From assembly GCF_000165505.1 (NCBI RefSeq), contig NC_014632.1, forward strand, positions 1,488,001-1,552,000: a DNA stretch of 64,000 nucleotides, in the 5' to 3' direction. The notes under the pieces were generated by a model. That model searched no databases and was not told where the DNA came from. It saw only the letters and a program-made list of their open reading frames with translations. Positions 1-11,594 of the stretch are shown piece after piece. The DNA is from Ilyobacter polytropus DSM 2926 (GTDB lineage: Bacteria > Fusobacteriota > Fusobacteriia > Fusobacteriales > Fusobacteriaceae). A program made the translations under genes and the position numbers. Position 1 is the first letter of the stretch, and every line of letters begins with the position of its first letter.

Positions 1-581
1 TCTGATTTCTCACCTGATATATTTTCCAATATTTTTTTTTCCATTTTAGATAATTTTAAAAAATAACTTCCAGAATTTTTTCTGAATTTTGAGTTTTCTA
101 TGTCAAAATATTCACCTTCTGATAATTCAAAAGCAATTCCTTCCTCTTGTATCATTTTACTTAAAAAATGACAAACAAGTAAATGATTTTTTATTTGATT
201 TTCACTTTTATCTAAATAATTTATAACCTTTAAAAAATAATCATAAAGAACACTTTTCCTCTGGTTTTCTACCAAGATATTGTTCAACACAGATAAAATG
301 TACATTATTATCTCAATATTTTTTATATTGCTTCTTATACCCCAAAATGAATCAAGTAATTCGAAATTTGTAGTTATAAGGCGTTCACCTTTTCTATAAA
401 AAACAAACTTAGAAAAAGCTAGAAGTTCTACAGCATTTTTGTCCCTTCTTTTGGATTTTCGTATTCCTTTTATATTAAGTTGTATTTTACCATATCTCCG
501 ACTGAAAATTGTTATCAGTCTATCTGCTTCTCCATAATCTAATTTTTTTATGATTACTCCGTCACTACTTAAAAATTTCAT
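1..581 (-). CDS. recO: DNA repair protein RecO, N-terminal part (runs off window)
   Basis: This reading frame starts with ATG at 581-579 and stays open to the window edge, so about 193 residues are visible and the C-terminus is missing. RecO loads RecA onto SSB-coated single-stranded DNA in the RecFOR pathway. The first 80 residues read as the RecO OB-fold: the start MKFLSSDGVIIKK is followed by a GEADRLITIFSRRYGK segment like the family's E-x-D-R-I-x-x-x-F-T/S pattern and a basic KGIRKSKRRDKN stretch. The start codon directly abuts the TAG stop of the upstream gene, which suggests translational coupling. The zinc-finger region expected later in RecO lies outside the window. Confidence 0.85.
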   Translation of the reverse strand, partial: MKFLSSDGVIIKKLDYGEADRLITIFSRRYGKIQLNIKGIRKSKRRDKNAVELLAFSKFVFYRKGERLITTNFELLDSFWGIRSNIKNIEIIMYILSVLNNILVENQRKSVLYDYFLKVINYLDKSENQIKNHLLVCHFLSKMIQEEGIAFELSEGEYFDIENSKFRKNSGSYFLKLSKMEKKILENISGEKS

Positions 582-1145
582 CTATATTTCAAACTCACTA
601 CTTAAAAATTCAGGGTTGATAACTATTTTTTTTAGCATAACTTCAGATAATTTTGAATCTCCATCATAAACAGTTATCTGTACCGGAAAATAATAGCCCT
701 TTACTTTTTCTAATTTCTCAAAAACTATTCTCAAACCACTTTCATATTCTAACTCTTTTATTTTACCGCTATAAAAATTACTCTTGAATTTGGCATCTTT
801 CTGTTCCTTGGTTTTTATATCTTTTATAACTTTGATAATATAATTTTCCTCATCATCAAGTTCTTCCTCATAACTCTGCTGAAAAAGTGGGAGATATACA
901 ATCTTTTTATTCTTATTATAAATATAAATTTCTCCCTTATTTTCTTCTGGAAAAATAATTTCTTTTTTTATAAGGTCAGGAAGTACTGCCTTTATATTAT
1001 AATCTTTAACCCGATTTTTTCCATTTATCAAGGTTACCTCTCTTGCATCAAATTGAAAACTTTTTATATCTGACAGAGTCTTCTCAGCACCAAAGGAAAG
1101 AATATTTATAAGTACAAAAAACAATATTAAACATATTTTTTTCAT
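582..1145 (-). CDS. Secreted protein, possibly LolA-like
   Basis: The product is a 187-residue exported protein of uncertain function. It begins with a signal peptide (MKKICLILFFVLINILSFGA, probable cleavage after FGA). The mature part alternates short beta-like segments, including an F-x-A-R motif near residue 35 and GEIYIYNKNKKIVYLPLF near 85, which resembles the LolA/LolB fold of outer-membrane lipoprotein carriers; this is a weak inference. ATG 1145-1143 is preferred because GAGGAG lies 8 nt upstream. A further upstream ATG at 1163 would add MKRSNR and overlap mreC by 14 nt. The gene sits between mreC and recO in one tight transcription unit. Confidence 0.6.
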   Translation of the reverse strand: MKKICLILFFVLINILSFGAEKTLSDIKSFQFDAREVTLINGKNRVKDYNIKAVLPDLIKKEIIFPEENKGEIYIYNKNKKIVYLPLFQQSYEEELDDEENYIIKVIKDIKTKEQKDAKFKSNFYSGKIKELEYESGLRIVFEKLEKVKGYYFPVQITVYDGDSKLSEVMLKKIVINPEFLSSEFEI

Positions 1146-1149
1146 TCTA

Positions 1150-1953
1150 TTACTCCTCTTCAAATATTATGACTTCATTGATATCAAAAATATTAAAATC
1201 TTGAACTATTTTTATATCTTTAAAAAGTTGGTTTTTACTCTCCCCTATACTTTCAACTCTTCCTACATAAATTCCCTTAGGATAAATATCACTTATTCCA
1301 GAAGTGTATATTTCCTCTCCCACCTCTATGTTTTTATCTACAGAAACACTCTCCATAGTCATTAATTCTGAGTTTTCACCTTTTAATACACCTAAAACCT
1401 CATTTTTATAACTTAAAACACTTGTATACACGTCACCTTTTGTAACAAGCTCAACCAGAGAATAATCTTTATAAATTTTTGATACCCTACCCAAAAGGTC
1501 TTTCCCCGCCATTACCACCATATCTTTTTTTATTCCGTCTGTTTCTCCTAGATCTATAAATACACTTTCATGGTAGGTCAGACTGTCTTTAAAATTAATT
1601 CTTGCAACTTTAAAAACTGTTTTGCTCTTTTGTTTCATATCTAGTAGCTCATGCAGTCTCTTATTTTCCTCTATAAGAGTCTCTGATTGTTTTTCTAGGA
1701 TTGCAAGTTTTGCCACCTCATGTTTGAACTCTTTATTCTCTTGCATTATCCTATTGTAATTCTTGAGAGTTGACAGCCCCTCTTTCATTTTATTGGTAGA
1801 CTGATAAACCCATACCTTTACTGGAAAAAATAAATTTCCCACAGGACCTTCCATTGAATTAAGAGGCCCCCTTAAAACCAAGAGGACCAGAATCAGGCTT
1901 ACTATATAGTAGGCGAGTCTTTTTTTAGGCCCACCCATTTTTTTAAACTTCAT
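1150..1953 (-). CDS. mreC: Rod shape-determining protein MreC
   Basis: MreC is a bitopic inner-membrane scaffold that links the MreB cytoskeleton to periplasmic peptidoglycan synthases. The 267-residue product has a short basic N-terminus, one transmembrane helix at about residues 15-32, a periplasmic coiled coil at about 55-105 (rich in K, E and L), and then the two beta domains typical of MreC, including VARINFKD, DGIKKDMVV and LLGRVSKIYKDYSLVELVT. Length matches the family (about 270-290). No mreB or mreD is in the window. A good promoter lies about 140 nt upstream, so the mRNA has an unusually long leader. Confidence 0.9.
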   Translation of the reverse strand: MKFKKMGGPKKRLAYYIVSLILVLLVLRGPLNSMEGPVGNLFFPVKVWVYQSTNKMKEGLSTLKNYNRIMQENKEFKHEVAKLAILEKQSETLIEENKRLHELLDMKQKSKTVFKVARINFKDSLTYHESVFIDLGETDGIKKDMVVMAGKDLLGRVSKIYKDYSLVELVTKGDVYTSVLSYKNEVLGVLKGENSELMTMESVSVDKNIEVGEEIYTSGISDIYPKGIYVGRVESIGESKNQLFKDIKIVQDFNIFDINEVIIFEEE

Positions 1954-2093
1954 ATTTGTATAGCTCCTTACTGTCCCTGCATTTTAATTCTTGTTATTAA
2001 CCATTTACTTTAACGCCTCTTTCATTCATTCATATTAATAATGTGATTTATACTAACATTTTTTGATCTTTTATTTTGATACTGCGTAAGTCA

Positions 2094-2122
2094 ATTATAT
2101 AATATGAAAATGTATTTGTAAA
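2094..2122 (-). promoter_or_regulatory. Probable sigma-70 promoter of mreC
   Basis: Read on the minus strand, TTTACA (2122-2117) and TATAAT (2099-2094) are 17 bp apart. Transcription would start near 2087, leaving a leader of roughly 130 nt before the mreC start at 1953. I see no obvious long hairpin in that leader. Confidence 0.6.
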
Positions 2123-2215
2123 GACAACAATGTATTAAGATTTAAGTATTCTAGTTATTTAGTCCGGATTTTCTAGAATTAAAATATATTTTTCAATATA
2201 TTAGTTTACAATAGT

Positions 2216-2241
2216 AAAAAACAGGGCCTACGCCCTGTTTT

Positions 2242-2243
<2 letters not shown>
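2216..2243. terminator. Rho-independent terminator after groEL
   Basis: A 7-bp perfect stem, ACAGGGC / GCCCTGT (2221-2227 and 2232-2238, loop CTAC), has A-runs on one side and T-runs on the other. It can therefore terminate on both strands. It begins right at the groEL stop codon (2244-2242). Confidence 0.85.
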
Positions 2244-4157
<1,914 letters not shown>

Positions 4158-4176
4158 ATCCCTCCCTTCAACTTTG

Positions 4177-4203
4177 TTAGCACTCTCTTTCGTAGGTTGC
4201 TAA
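4177..4203. promoter_or_regulatory. CIRCE operator (HrcA-binding inverted repeat)
   Basis: TTAGCACTC (4177-4185), a 9-bp spacer, then GGTTGCTAA (4195-4203). The consensus is TTAGCACTC-N9-GAGTGCTAA. The left arm is perfect and the right arm has two mismatches. It lies between the promoter -10 box and the groES start, the usual position for HrcA repression. Confidence 0.93.
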
Positions 4204-4216
4204 TCACTACAAAGAT

Positions 4217-4245
4217 ATAATATATCAATTTTATTTTTGCGTCAA
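4217..4245 (-). promoter_or_regulatory. groESL promoter
   Basis: On the minus strand, TTGACG (4245-4240) and TATTAT (4222-4217) are separated by 17 bp. Transcription would start a few bases before the CIRCE element, placing the operator in the first transcribed bases. Confidence 0.8.
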
Positions 4246-4249
4246 GTTT

Positions 4250-4287
4250 TTTTTATAAAAAAAAACACACGAAATTAATCGTGTGTT
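4250..4287 (-). terminator. Terminator after rpsP
   Basis: An 8-bp stem, AACACACG / CGTGTGTT (4264-4271 and 4280-4287), is followed on the minus strand by eight Ts. It closes the ylxM-ffh-rpsP unit before the groES promoter. Confidence 0.85.
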
Positions 4288-4295
4288 ATAAATAC

Positions 4296-4559
4296 TTATT
4301 TTTTCTTTGCTTCTTCAAATTTAGCCCATACTCCTGCTTTTACAAGTATGCTTTTTACTGTTCTTGTTGGCTGAGCACCATTTGTAAGATACTTGATTAT
4401 CTCTTCTTCTTTTAGTACCACTTTAGAATCTTCTAGTGGAAAGTAGTTACCAAGGTAAGCAACTGCTTTACCGTCTCTTTTTGATAGAGCTTCCATTGCT
4501 GCTATTCTGTAAGTAGGTCTTTTTGTTCTTCCCATTCTAGTCAATCTTAATTTTAACAT
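4296..4559 (-). CDS. rpsP: 30S ribosomal protein S16
   Basis: S16 is a small-subunit assembly protein that binds 16S rRNA. The 87-residue product matches the family throughout: MLKLRLTRMGRTKRPTYRI at the start, YLGNYFP near residue 37, and NGAQPTRTVKSIL near 61. It lies 59 nt downstream of ffh. The ylxM-ffh-rpsP order is conserved in many bacteria and ties protein targeting to ribosome supply. It is the last gene before a strong terminator. Confidence 0.97.
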   Translation of the reverse strand: MLKLRLTRMGRTKRPTYRIAAMEALSKRDGKAVAYLGNYFPLEDSKVVLKEEEIIKYLTNGAQPTRTVKSILVKAGVWAKFEEAKKK

Positions 4560-4618
4560 ATCTTCTTCACTTCTCCTTCTTATCTAATTTTTATTTTTTT
4601 AGACATCAATTTATTTTT

Positions 4619-5962
4619 TTAAAAAGGAAACTTCTTTTTCCCTCTTCCGCCCATCATTCCAGGCATCTGTGGAAAGTTTCCGTTACTAAACATCTTCATA
4701 ACCTGCTTCATCTGATCAAACTGCTTTAAAAGTTTATTTACATCTGAAACTTCTACGCCACTTCCTTTTGCTATTCTCTTTTTCCTGCTGGCTTTAAGGA
4801 TTTCAGGTTTCTTTCTCTCTTCTCTGGTCATAGACTGTATCACAGCCTCTACTTTTTTCATCTCTTTTTCTGCTGGAGCAAGATCTCCTAGCTGACCAGC
4901 ACCTGGAAGCATTTTTAATATACCGCCTAAAGGTCCTAGTTTTTTTATATTTTGAAGTTGTTTCAAAAAGTCTTCTAAATCGAAGCTCTGATTTTTAATT
5001 TTTTCTTCTAGAGACTTAGCATCATCCTCATCGATAGCTTCCTGAGCTTTTTCAACAAGAGAAACTACATCTCCCATTCCTAATATTCTTGATACAAGTC
5101 TTTCAGGATGGAATAACTCTATGTCATCTATCTTTTCACCAATTCCTATAAACTTAATAGGCTTACCTACAACTGCTTTTATAGAAAGGGCTGCTCCACC
5201 TCTTGTGTCTCCATCTAATTTAGTCAGTACAACACCGTCTATATTTAAAGAATTGTTAAATGACTCTGCCAGATTTACTGCATCCTGACCTATCATTGCA
5301 TCCACTACCAAAAGTATCTCTTGAGGTCTGGTAGCTTTTTTTATATCCTTTAATTCTTCCATTAGTGATTCGTCTACATGAAGTCTTCCTGCCGTATCCA
5401 AAATAACATAAGTTGCATTATTTTCTTTAGCAACATTTAATCCATCACTACATATCCCTCTGGCATCTTTGCTTCCTTCTTGTATATGTACAGGGACATC
5501 TATCTGCTCTCCCAAAACCTGAAGTTGTTTCATTGCAGCCGGTCTATATACATCGGCTCCCACCAAATAAGGTCTCTCACCTTTTTTCTTGAGAAATTTT
5601 GCAAGTTTTGCAGCAAAGGTGGTCTTACCTGCCCCTTGAAGTCCTGCTAGCATTATGACTGTAGGATTTTTTGCCGACTTTGTAAGTCTAGCATTTGTTC
5701 CTCCTAGGAGTTCTACAAGTTCATCATTTACTATTTTTACAAACTGCTGTCCTGGATTTATCCCGGTTATTACCTCTTCCCCTACAGCTTTTTCTTTTAT
5801 TTTATTTACAAATTCTTTAACGACTTTATAGTTTACATCTGCTTCTAAAAGGGATAATCTTACCTCTTTTAAGGCTGATTTTATATTGTCTTCACTTAGC
5901 TTTCCATGCCCCTTGACTTTTTTAAATATTTCTTGGAATCTTGTACCTAAATTATCTAACAT
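4619..5962 (-). CDS. ffh: Signal recognition particle GTPase Ffh (SRP54)
   Basis: Ffh binds 4.5S RNA and signal peptides, and delivers ribosome-nascent chain complexes to FtsY at the membrane. The 447-residue product has an N-terminal helical bundle, a GTPase G domain with P-loop GLQGAGKTTFAAKLAKFLKK near residue 106, DTAGRLHVD and TKLDGDTRGGA, then a methionine-rich M domain from about 300 ending in MKMFSNGNFPQMPGMMGG. It follows ylxM by 11 nt. YlxM and Ffh are functionally linked in Firmicutes, which the order here supports. Confidence 0.97.
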   Translation of the reverse strand: MLDNLGTRFQEIFKKVKGHGKLSEDNIKSALKEVRLSLLEADVNYKVVKEFVNKIKEKAVGEEVITGINPGQQFVKIVNDELVELLGGTNARLTKSAKNPTVIMLAGLQGAGKTTFAAKLAKFLKKKGERPYLVGADVYRPAAMKQLQVLGEQIDVPVHIQEGSKDARGICSDGLNVAKENNATYVILDTAGRLHVDESLMEELKDIKKATRPQEILLVVDAMIGQDAVNLAESFNNSLNIDGVVLTKLDGDTRGGAALSIKAVVGKPIKFIGIGEKIDDIELFHPERLVSRILGMGDVVSLVEKAQEAIDEDDAKSLEEKIKNQSFDLEDFLKQLQNIKKLGPLGGILKMLPGAGQLGDLAPAEKEMKKVEAVIQSMTREERKKPEILKASRKKRIAKGSGVEVSDVNKLLKQFDQMKQVMKMFSNGNFPQMPGMMGGRGKKKFPF

Positions 5963-5973
5963 CAGGTCACCTC

Positions 5974-6288
5974 TTATAAGTCAATACTTTCAATTATTTC
6001 TTCTAATTTTTCAGGAGTAAATTCTTCTCTCAGTTTCAGAAGATTTTTCTTTATTTCTTGTTCTCTTTTATAAAAACCTATCTTTTTTTCGTAATCTTTC
6101 AGTATTTTTATTCCTCTTCTAATATTGTCGTAAACAGCCTGTCTACTTACATCATGCTCTTTTGCAATTTCAGATAAGGAAAGATCTTGCTCAAAATGTT
6201 CAATCATATATTCTTTTTGCTTATCACTGAGAAGATTTTTATAGTAATCCATCAGCAGTGAAACTTCTAAAAAATCACTCAACTCCAT
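5974..6288 (-). CDS. ylxM: YlxM-family helix-turn-helix protein (SRP-associated)
   Basis: The product has 104 residues and belongs to the UPF0122/YlxM family, which binds SRP components and modulates Ffh in some bacteria. The family signature LLMDYYKNLLSDKQKEYM begins near residue 11, and a sigma-factor-like helix-turn-helix, LSLSEIAKEHDVSRQAVYDN, lies near 37-56. It heads the ylxM-ffh-rpsP operon. Its promoter is so close that the transcript would carry only about 6-8 nt before the ATG, so initiation may be nearly leaderless. Confidence 0.9.
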   Translation of the reverse strand: MELSDFLEVSLLMDYYKNLLSDKQKEYMIEHFEQDLSLSEIAKEHDVSRQAVYDNIRRGIKILKDYEKKIGFYKREQEIKKNLLKLREEFTPEKLEEIIESIDL

Positions 6289-6301
6289 AGTTTACTCCCA
6301 T

Positions 6302-6330
6302 ATTATATATGATTAGCCTCTTAGTGTCAA
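6302..6330 (-). promoter_or_regulatory. Consensus promoter of ylxM-ffh-rpsP
   Basis: On the minus strand, TTGACA (6330-6325) and TATAAT (6307-6302) are both perfect and 17 bp apart. The -10 box ends only 13 bp before the ylxM ATG at 6288, so the expected start leaves almost no 5' leader. Confidence 0.85.
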
Positions 6331-6382
6331 GGCTTTTTTCTTTACAAAATGCCATTTTTTTTATACAATTTTATACAAATGA

Positions 6383-6398
6383 CAAGGGTCTCCCCTTG
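6383..6398. terminator. Weak hairpin after purA
   Basis: A 6-bp stem, CAAGGG / CCCTTG, with loop TCTC. The T-run lies on the plus-strand side. The minus-strand side, which purA would need, is only AT-rich. It is a poor terminator for purA. Confidence 0.35.
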
Positions 6399-6408
6399 CC
6401 ATCTTTTT

Positions 6409-7716
<1,308 letters not shown>

Positions 7717-7751
7717 TTAGATATATTTAAACAACCAAATATTGTTAATAC

Positions 7752-8450
7752 CTATTTTGTTTTTTTGATCTCTATATAATTAATATTTTTATTGTGCTTG
7801 TATATAAACAGACTTTCAAATTCCGTCTGAATATTCTCTTCTATCAATGGACTGTTATGGAGATCAGACGTATGATAAACCACCTTGTAGCCATCCATTT
7901 TTTCCATAAATTTAAGTACATCAGAATAGTATCCGTCATGATCTGTTTTAAAGAAAAGGGTTCCCTCTTTTTTCAAAATCACATCTAAAAGTTTAAAAAG
8001 GCTAGGCTGTAGAATTCTGTTCTTCTCTTTTCCATCCCATGGGTCTGGAAAATTGATATACATTCCCTCTATCTCCTCTTCCCCTATGAAGTTAACTATT
8101 TCTTCACCTCTTCTTTTAATGAAGAGTATATTTTCAAGTTTGAGGGCTTCAGATTTCTTAGCTGACATAACCAGCCTTTTGAATCTTATTTCAAGAGCCA
8201 TATGATTTCTTTCAGGGTGCTTTTCACACATGGAATTGGCAAAATTTCCGCTCCCTGATCCTATTTCTAGATAAATGGGATTTTTGTTCCCAAAGTATTC
8301 ATTCCATTTCCCTTTATAGGAATCCATGATCTCTTTATCATACATTATATACTTAGGATAGTCATTGAGTTTCACCATATAGGGGTTATAATTTCTTCTG
8401 GGACGATCAAAGAAATGCTTCCAGATATCTCCCACTTCTGTATTAGACAT
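7752..8450 (-). CDS. trmB: tRNA (guanine-N7)-methyltransferase TrmB
   Basis: TrmB methylates G46 of tRNAs to m7G using S-adenosylmethionine. The SAM-binding loop LEIGSGSGNFAN lies near residue 60, and the catalytic region NFPDPWDGKEKNRILQP near 130 matches the family's N-F-P-D-P-W motif. ATG 8450-8448 is chosen because GGAGGG precedes it by 4 nt; the longer in-frame start at 8528 would add 26 residues without homology. That gives 232 residues, near the usual 210-240. It lies between waaA and purA. Confidence 0.93.
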   Translation of the reverse strand: MSNTEVGDIWKHFFDRPRRNYNPYMVKLNDYPKYIMYDKEIMDSYKGKWNEYFGNKNPIYLEIGSGSGNFANSMCEKHPERNHMALEIRFKRLVMSAKKSEALKLENILFIKRRGEEIVNFIGEEEIEGMYINFPDPWDGKEKNRILQPSLFKLLDVILKKEGTLFFKTDHDGYYSDVLKFMEKMDGYKVVYHTSDLHNSPLIEENIQTEFESLFIYKHNKNINYIEIKKTK

Positions 8451-8546
8451 ACTTCCCTCCGTGTAAAAGGATTCTTTTGTTGTTAAGTGATCTTTAACAG
8501 TGTTTTCGTACAAAAAACAAAACACCAAGTAATTGTATAAAAATAT

Positions 8547-9776
8547 TTAAATTATGTCAATAATTCTTTTGAATGTCTTGCTTGCTACATCTGTATTCTC
8601 AAGAAAAAACCTGTCAATATCATCTAAATTCACCTGTTTTTTCTCTACCATCTGTACTGCAGCAACAAACTCCTGGGTATTTTCCACCTTATATCCTATT
8701 TTTCTATGGATTATCTCTTTGGAAATTTCCTTTACATTTTGCAGATATTTACCAAAAATAGGTGGCTTTCTGTAGTAAAGAGGCTCTATCAAACTGTGGC
8801 CGCCTATATTCACAAGAGTTCCTCCCACAAAGGCCACATCACACAGGGCATAGAGTTTTCTCAAAACTCCCATTTCATCTACTAAAAGCACCTGGGTATC
8901 TTTTTTTACACCTTCTTCCATGGTACTCCATTTTTCATATCTATATTTTTTTTTTAGTAATCTTCCCTCTATATCTGTTGTTCTTTCTATGTGACGGGGA
9001 ACCAGGATCAAAAAATAGTCCTTTAGTTTATCATAAGCATCTAGTATAAACTCCTCTTCATCGTTTCTTGTACTTCCTGCCACAAATATTTTCCTGTTTT
9101 CAAGTCCCAGTTCTTTTCTTATTTGATAAAGCTGTTCTTCCGTAAAATCATTGAGCTTGACGTCAAACTTCAGATTCCCAAAGTTCTCTACTTTTTCAGC
9201 TAGAGCCCCTATATCAATTATTCTATTTTTGTCCTCCTCTGTCTGCATGAGAAAAAAGTCCACATTTAAAAATAGCTTTTTCAGATAAAAGGATATTTTT
9301 TTATAAGATTTAAAGGATTTATCAGATATTCTACCGTTTGCAAAAACCACCTTGGATTTTTTAGAACTCATCCTTATGAGATTGGGCCATATTTCAGTCT
9401 CTATAATTACTAGAGCTTTTAGATTTATCTTAGCCAAAATCTCCCTTATCTTAAAAAAATCATCTATAGGAAAATAAAGAAGGTCTATATTTTTATCATT
9501 CTTGTATTTTGCCTCTGCAGTGGCTCTTCCAGTATCTGTAATCATGGTTATCAAAATTTTGAAGTCAGTATTTTCAAGAAACTCTCTCACAAGACTCTCT
9601 GAAAGATTCACTTCTCCCACAGAAGCACAGTGAATCCACACATAATCTTTCCCCGGATTTTTAAGGTCGATCTTTTGAAAAAGTCTTTTTTTAAGGAAAC
9701 CTCTTAGTTTCTTTTTAAAAAATGCCATAATAAAAATAGGTATATAAATAATTATCCTTGAAAGGTTATAAAACAT
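8547..9776 (-). CDS. waaA: 3-deoxy-D-manno-octulosonic acid (Kdo) transferase WaaA
   Basis: WaaA transfers Kdo to lipid A precursors at the inner membrane, which is direct evidence for an LPS-bearing outer membrane. The 409-residue product has a membrane-associated N-terminus (residues 1-20), the WIHCASVGEVNLSESLV segment near 50 with the catalytic Glu of family GT30, VIIETEIWPNLIR near 125, and the CMP-Kdo-binding region VAFVGGTLVNIGGHSLIEPL near 310. An SD AGGAGAGG precedes the ATG. A terminator-like hairpin separates it from the upstream deacetylase gene, so it may depend on read-through or on a local promoter I cannot see. Confidence 0.95.
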   Translation of the reverse strand: MFYNLSRIIIYIPIFIMAFFKKKLRGFLKKRLFQKIDLKNPGKDYVWIHCASVGEVNLSESLVREFLENTDFKILITMITDTGRATAEAKYKNDKNIDLLYFPIDDFFKIREILAKINLKALVIIETEIWPNLIRMSSKKSKVVFANGRISDKSFKSYKKISFYLKKLFLNVDFFLMQTEEDKNRIIDIGALAEKVENFGNLKFDVKLNDFTEEQLYQIRKELGLENRKIFVAGSTRNDEEEFILDAYDKLKDYFLILVPRHIERTTDIEGRLLKKKYRYEKWSTMEEGVKKDTQVLLVDEMGVLRKLYALCDVAFVGGTLVNIGGHSLIEPLYYRKPPIFGKYLQNVKEISKEIIHRKIGYKVENTQEFVAAVQMVEKKQVNLDDIDRFFLENTDVASKTFKRIIDII

Positions 9777-9814
9777 CTGCCTCTCCTTTTTTCATTTTAT
9801 TTTTATTTCTATCC

Positions 9815-9844
9815 AAAAAAATATACCCATATCAATGGGTATAT
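9815..9844 (-). terminator. Terminator after the deacetylase gene
   Basis: A perfect 10-bp stem, ATATACCCAT / ATGGGTATAT (9821-9830 and 9835-9844, loop ATCA), is followed on the minus strand by six Ts. It lies just 3' of the polysaccharide-deacetylase-like gene. Confidence 0.85.
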
Positions 9845-9850
9845 AAAATT

Positions 9851-10897
9851 CTATTCTAAAACTTCTTTAATATATACAAGCTCGACATTTTCATTTTCTA
9901 TATAATCTACCATAGATTTCAGTGCCACGGCCATATTTTTGTGATAATGACCTATTACCAGAATTTTCCCGTTATCTTTTGCCATTTTCACTGCGGCTTT
10001 TATCTCTTTTTTTATATCTTCTATCTTTTTGCTGTTGTCCAAAAATCTGGAACAGTAATATGTAGGAATCCCTAGTTCCTTGGCCGTTGAGTATCCTTTG
10101 GTTTTGGAAGTAGTTTTACTATCGATGTAAAACATTTCCTTATTTTTTGCATATCTAAGAAGGGTTTTCATCAGAAAAGCATTTTCTGTAAATCTAGACC
10201 CCATATGATTGTTAAAACCATTCATATCTCCTACATCACCGATGGCTTTATCAAACCTTTTATAGATCTCTTCTCTTGTCATATCCGGCATAAGTATACC
10301 TTCTGTCCTAGAGTTCAGAGAATCATTAGACCCCGCCATGGGCATATGAAGTATTACTTGGAAACCATATTCTTTAAGTTTTTCAGTAGCTTCAGAACTT
10401 CTAGGTAGAAAAGGTATCGTTGCAAAGGACACTGGCTTTTTTATTTTTCCAAAAATATCTGCAGTCTGAGTATTCATCCCCACATCATCTATCAATATCG
10501 AAAGTTTTCCACTATAAACTTTTTCAGGAGGAATTATGGGTATAGGGGCATGATAATAAAGCTCTATAACCAATTTTTTTTCACCATGAAAATCTCTGTA
10601 CAGTATCTTTTCTTTGTTGCCTTCTATACTGCTTTCAGCTCTCAAGGCTTCTGTTTCTATTAATCCGACTTCTGTCCCTTTCTCTAAATCAACCTTATAT
10701 ACATCACCGGTTTTTACTATCTCAACTCCGGGTTTTGCACCAAGTATTTTCAGAGTATTTTCTAGATTTTTTAGTTCTTTTGCTGTATTTTTCTCCATAA
10801 CTTTCGTATAGTTATTTTTTCTTACAGTTTTAAAAACAAGGCTTAAAATCAAAACCAATAATATTGCACCTATGAAAAAAAACTTTTTTCTGTACAT
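9851..10897 (-). CDS. Divergent polysaccharide deacetylase family protein (YibQ/DUF610)
   Basis: The 348-residue product has an N-terminal membrane anchor (about residues 6-24), so the rest is periplasmic. The C-terminal 220 residues match the divergent polysaccharide deacetylase family: the metal-site LSILIDDVGMN with an Asp pair, the ILHMPMAG histidine, NNHMGSRFTEN and a final GHYHKNMAVAL histidine motif. Family members sit near cell-wall genes but their substrate is not well established. It lies 11 nt behind cmk and is the last gene before a strong terminator. Confidence 0.85.
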   Translation of the reverse strand: MYRKKFFFIGAILLVLILSLVFKTVRKNNYTKVMEKNTAKELKNLENTLKILGAKPGVEIVKTGDVYKVDLEKGTEVGLIETEALRAESSIEGNKEKILYRDFHGEKKLVIELYYHAPIPIIPPEKVYSGKLSILIDDVGMNTQTADIFGKIKKPVSFATIPFLPRSSEATEKLKEYGFQVILHMPMAGSNDSLNSRTEGILMPDMTREEIYKRFDKAIGDVGDMNGFNNHMGSRFTENAFLMKTLLRYAKNKEMFYIDSKTTSKTKGYSTAKELGIPTYYCSRFLDNSKKIEDIKKEIKAAVKMAKDNGKILVIGHYHKNMAVALKSMVDYIENENVELVYIKEVLE

Positions 10898-10908
10898 TAT
10901 TTTCTCCT

Positions 10909-11565
10909 TTAGATCCTTTCTCTTACAAGAGCCGATATTTTATCCGAAACCTCTTTTATGCTGAGGAAGCTTGTATCTACCTCAATGGCATCTTCTGCTT
11001 TTTTAAGGGGACTTTCTTTTCTGGTGGAATCGATGTGATCCCTTTCTTTTATAGATTCTAATACAGAATTATAATCTGATTTTATACCCTTTTCTTTATA
11101 TTCTTTAAGCCTTCTTTTGGCTCTCTCTTCAGGACTAGCCACCAGAAACACCTTGAGATGGGCATTTGGGAAAACAACTGTTCCGATATCCCGTCCGTCA
11201 AGAATAACCCTTTTCCCACTGCCTATTTCTCTTTGCAATTCTACGAGTTTTTCTCTTATAGACCTTATAGAAGCTGTCTTCGATACTATGGAGGTTACCC
11301 TTGGAGTCCTTATTTCGTGAGAAACATCTACCCCATTTAGAATAAATTTATCTCCATCTATATCTATATTAATATTTTTTAGCATAAGCTCCACTTCTGC
11401 AGTATTATCAAGATCAACGCCTTTTTCTAAACTGTAAAAAGCTACCATTCTGTACATAGCTCCTGTATCTAGATAAGTCAGTTTATATTTTTCTGCTACC
11501 AGCTTTGAAATTGTACTTTTACCACTTCCTGCCGGTCCGTCTACTGCCACGATGAAATTACTCAT
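10909..11565 (-). CDS. cmk: Cytidylate kinase
   Basis: Cmk phosphorylates CMP and dCMP to the diphosphates. The 218-residue product begins with the P-loop VDGPAGSGKSTISKLVAEKY and has the CMP-binding DTGAMYR motif near 36, GSGKRVILDGRDIGTVVFP near 117, and a lid segment with RAKRRLKEYKEKG near 150. Length and motifs are standard. It is part of the ymdB-surE-prmA-cmk-deacetylase run, with short gaps of 10-30 nt. Confidence 0.97.
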   Translation of the reverse strand: MSNFIVAVDGPAGSGKSTISKLVAEKYKLTYLDTGAMYRMVAFYSLEKGVDLDNTAEVELMLKNINIDIDGDKFILNGVDVSHEIRTPRVTSIVSKTASIRSIREKLVELQREIGSGKRVILDGRDIGTVVFPNAHLKVFLVASPEERAKRRLKEYKEKGIKSDYNSVLESIKERDHIDSTRKESPLKKAEDAIEVDTSFLSIKEVSDKISALVRERI

Positions 11566-11594
11566 TTTAAAAACACTCCTATTTTAGCTGTACT

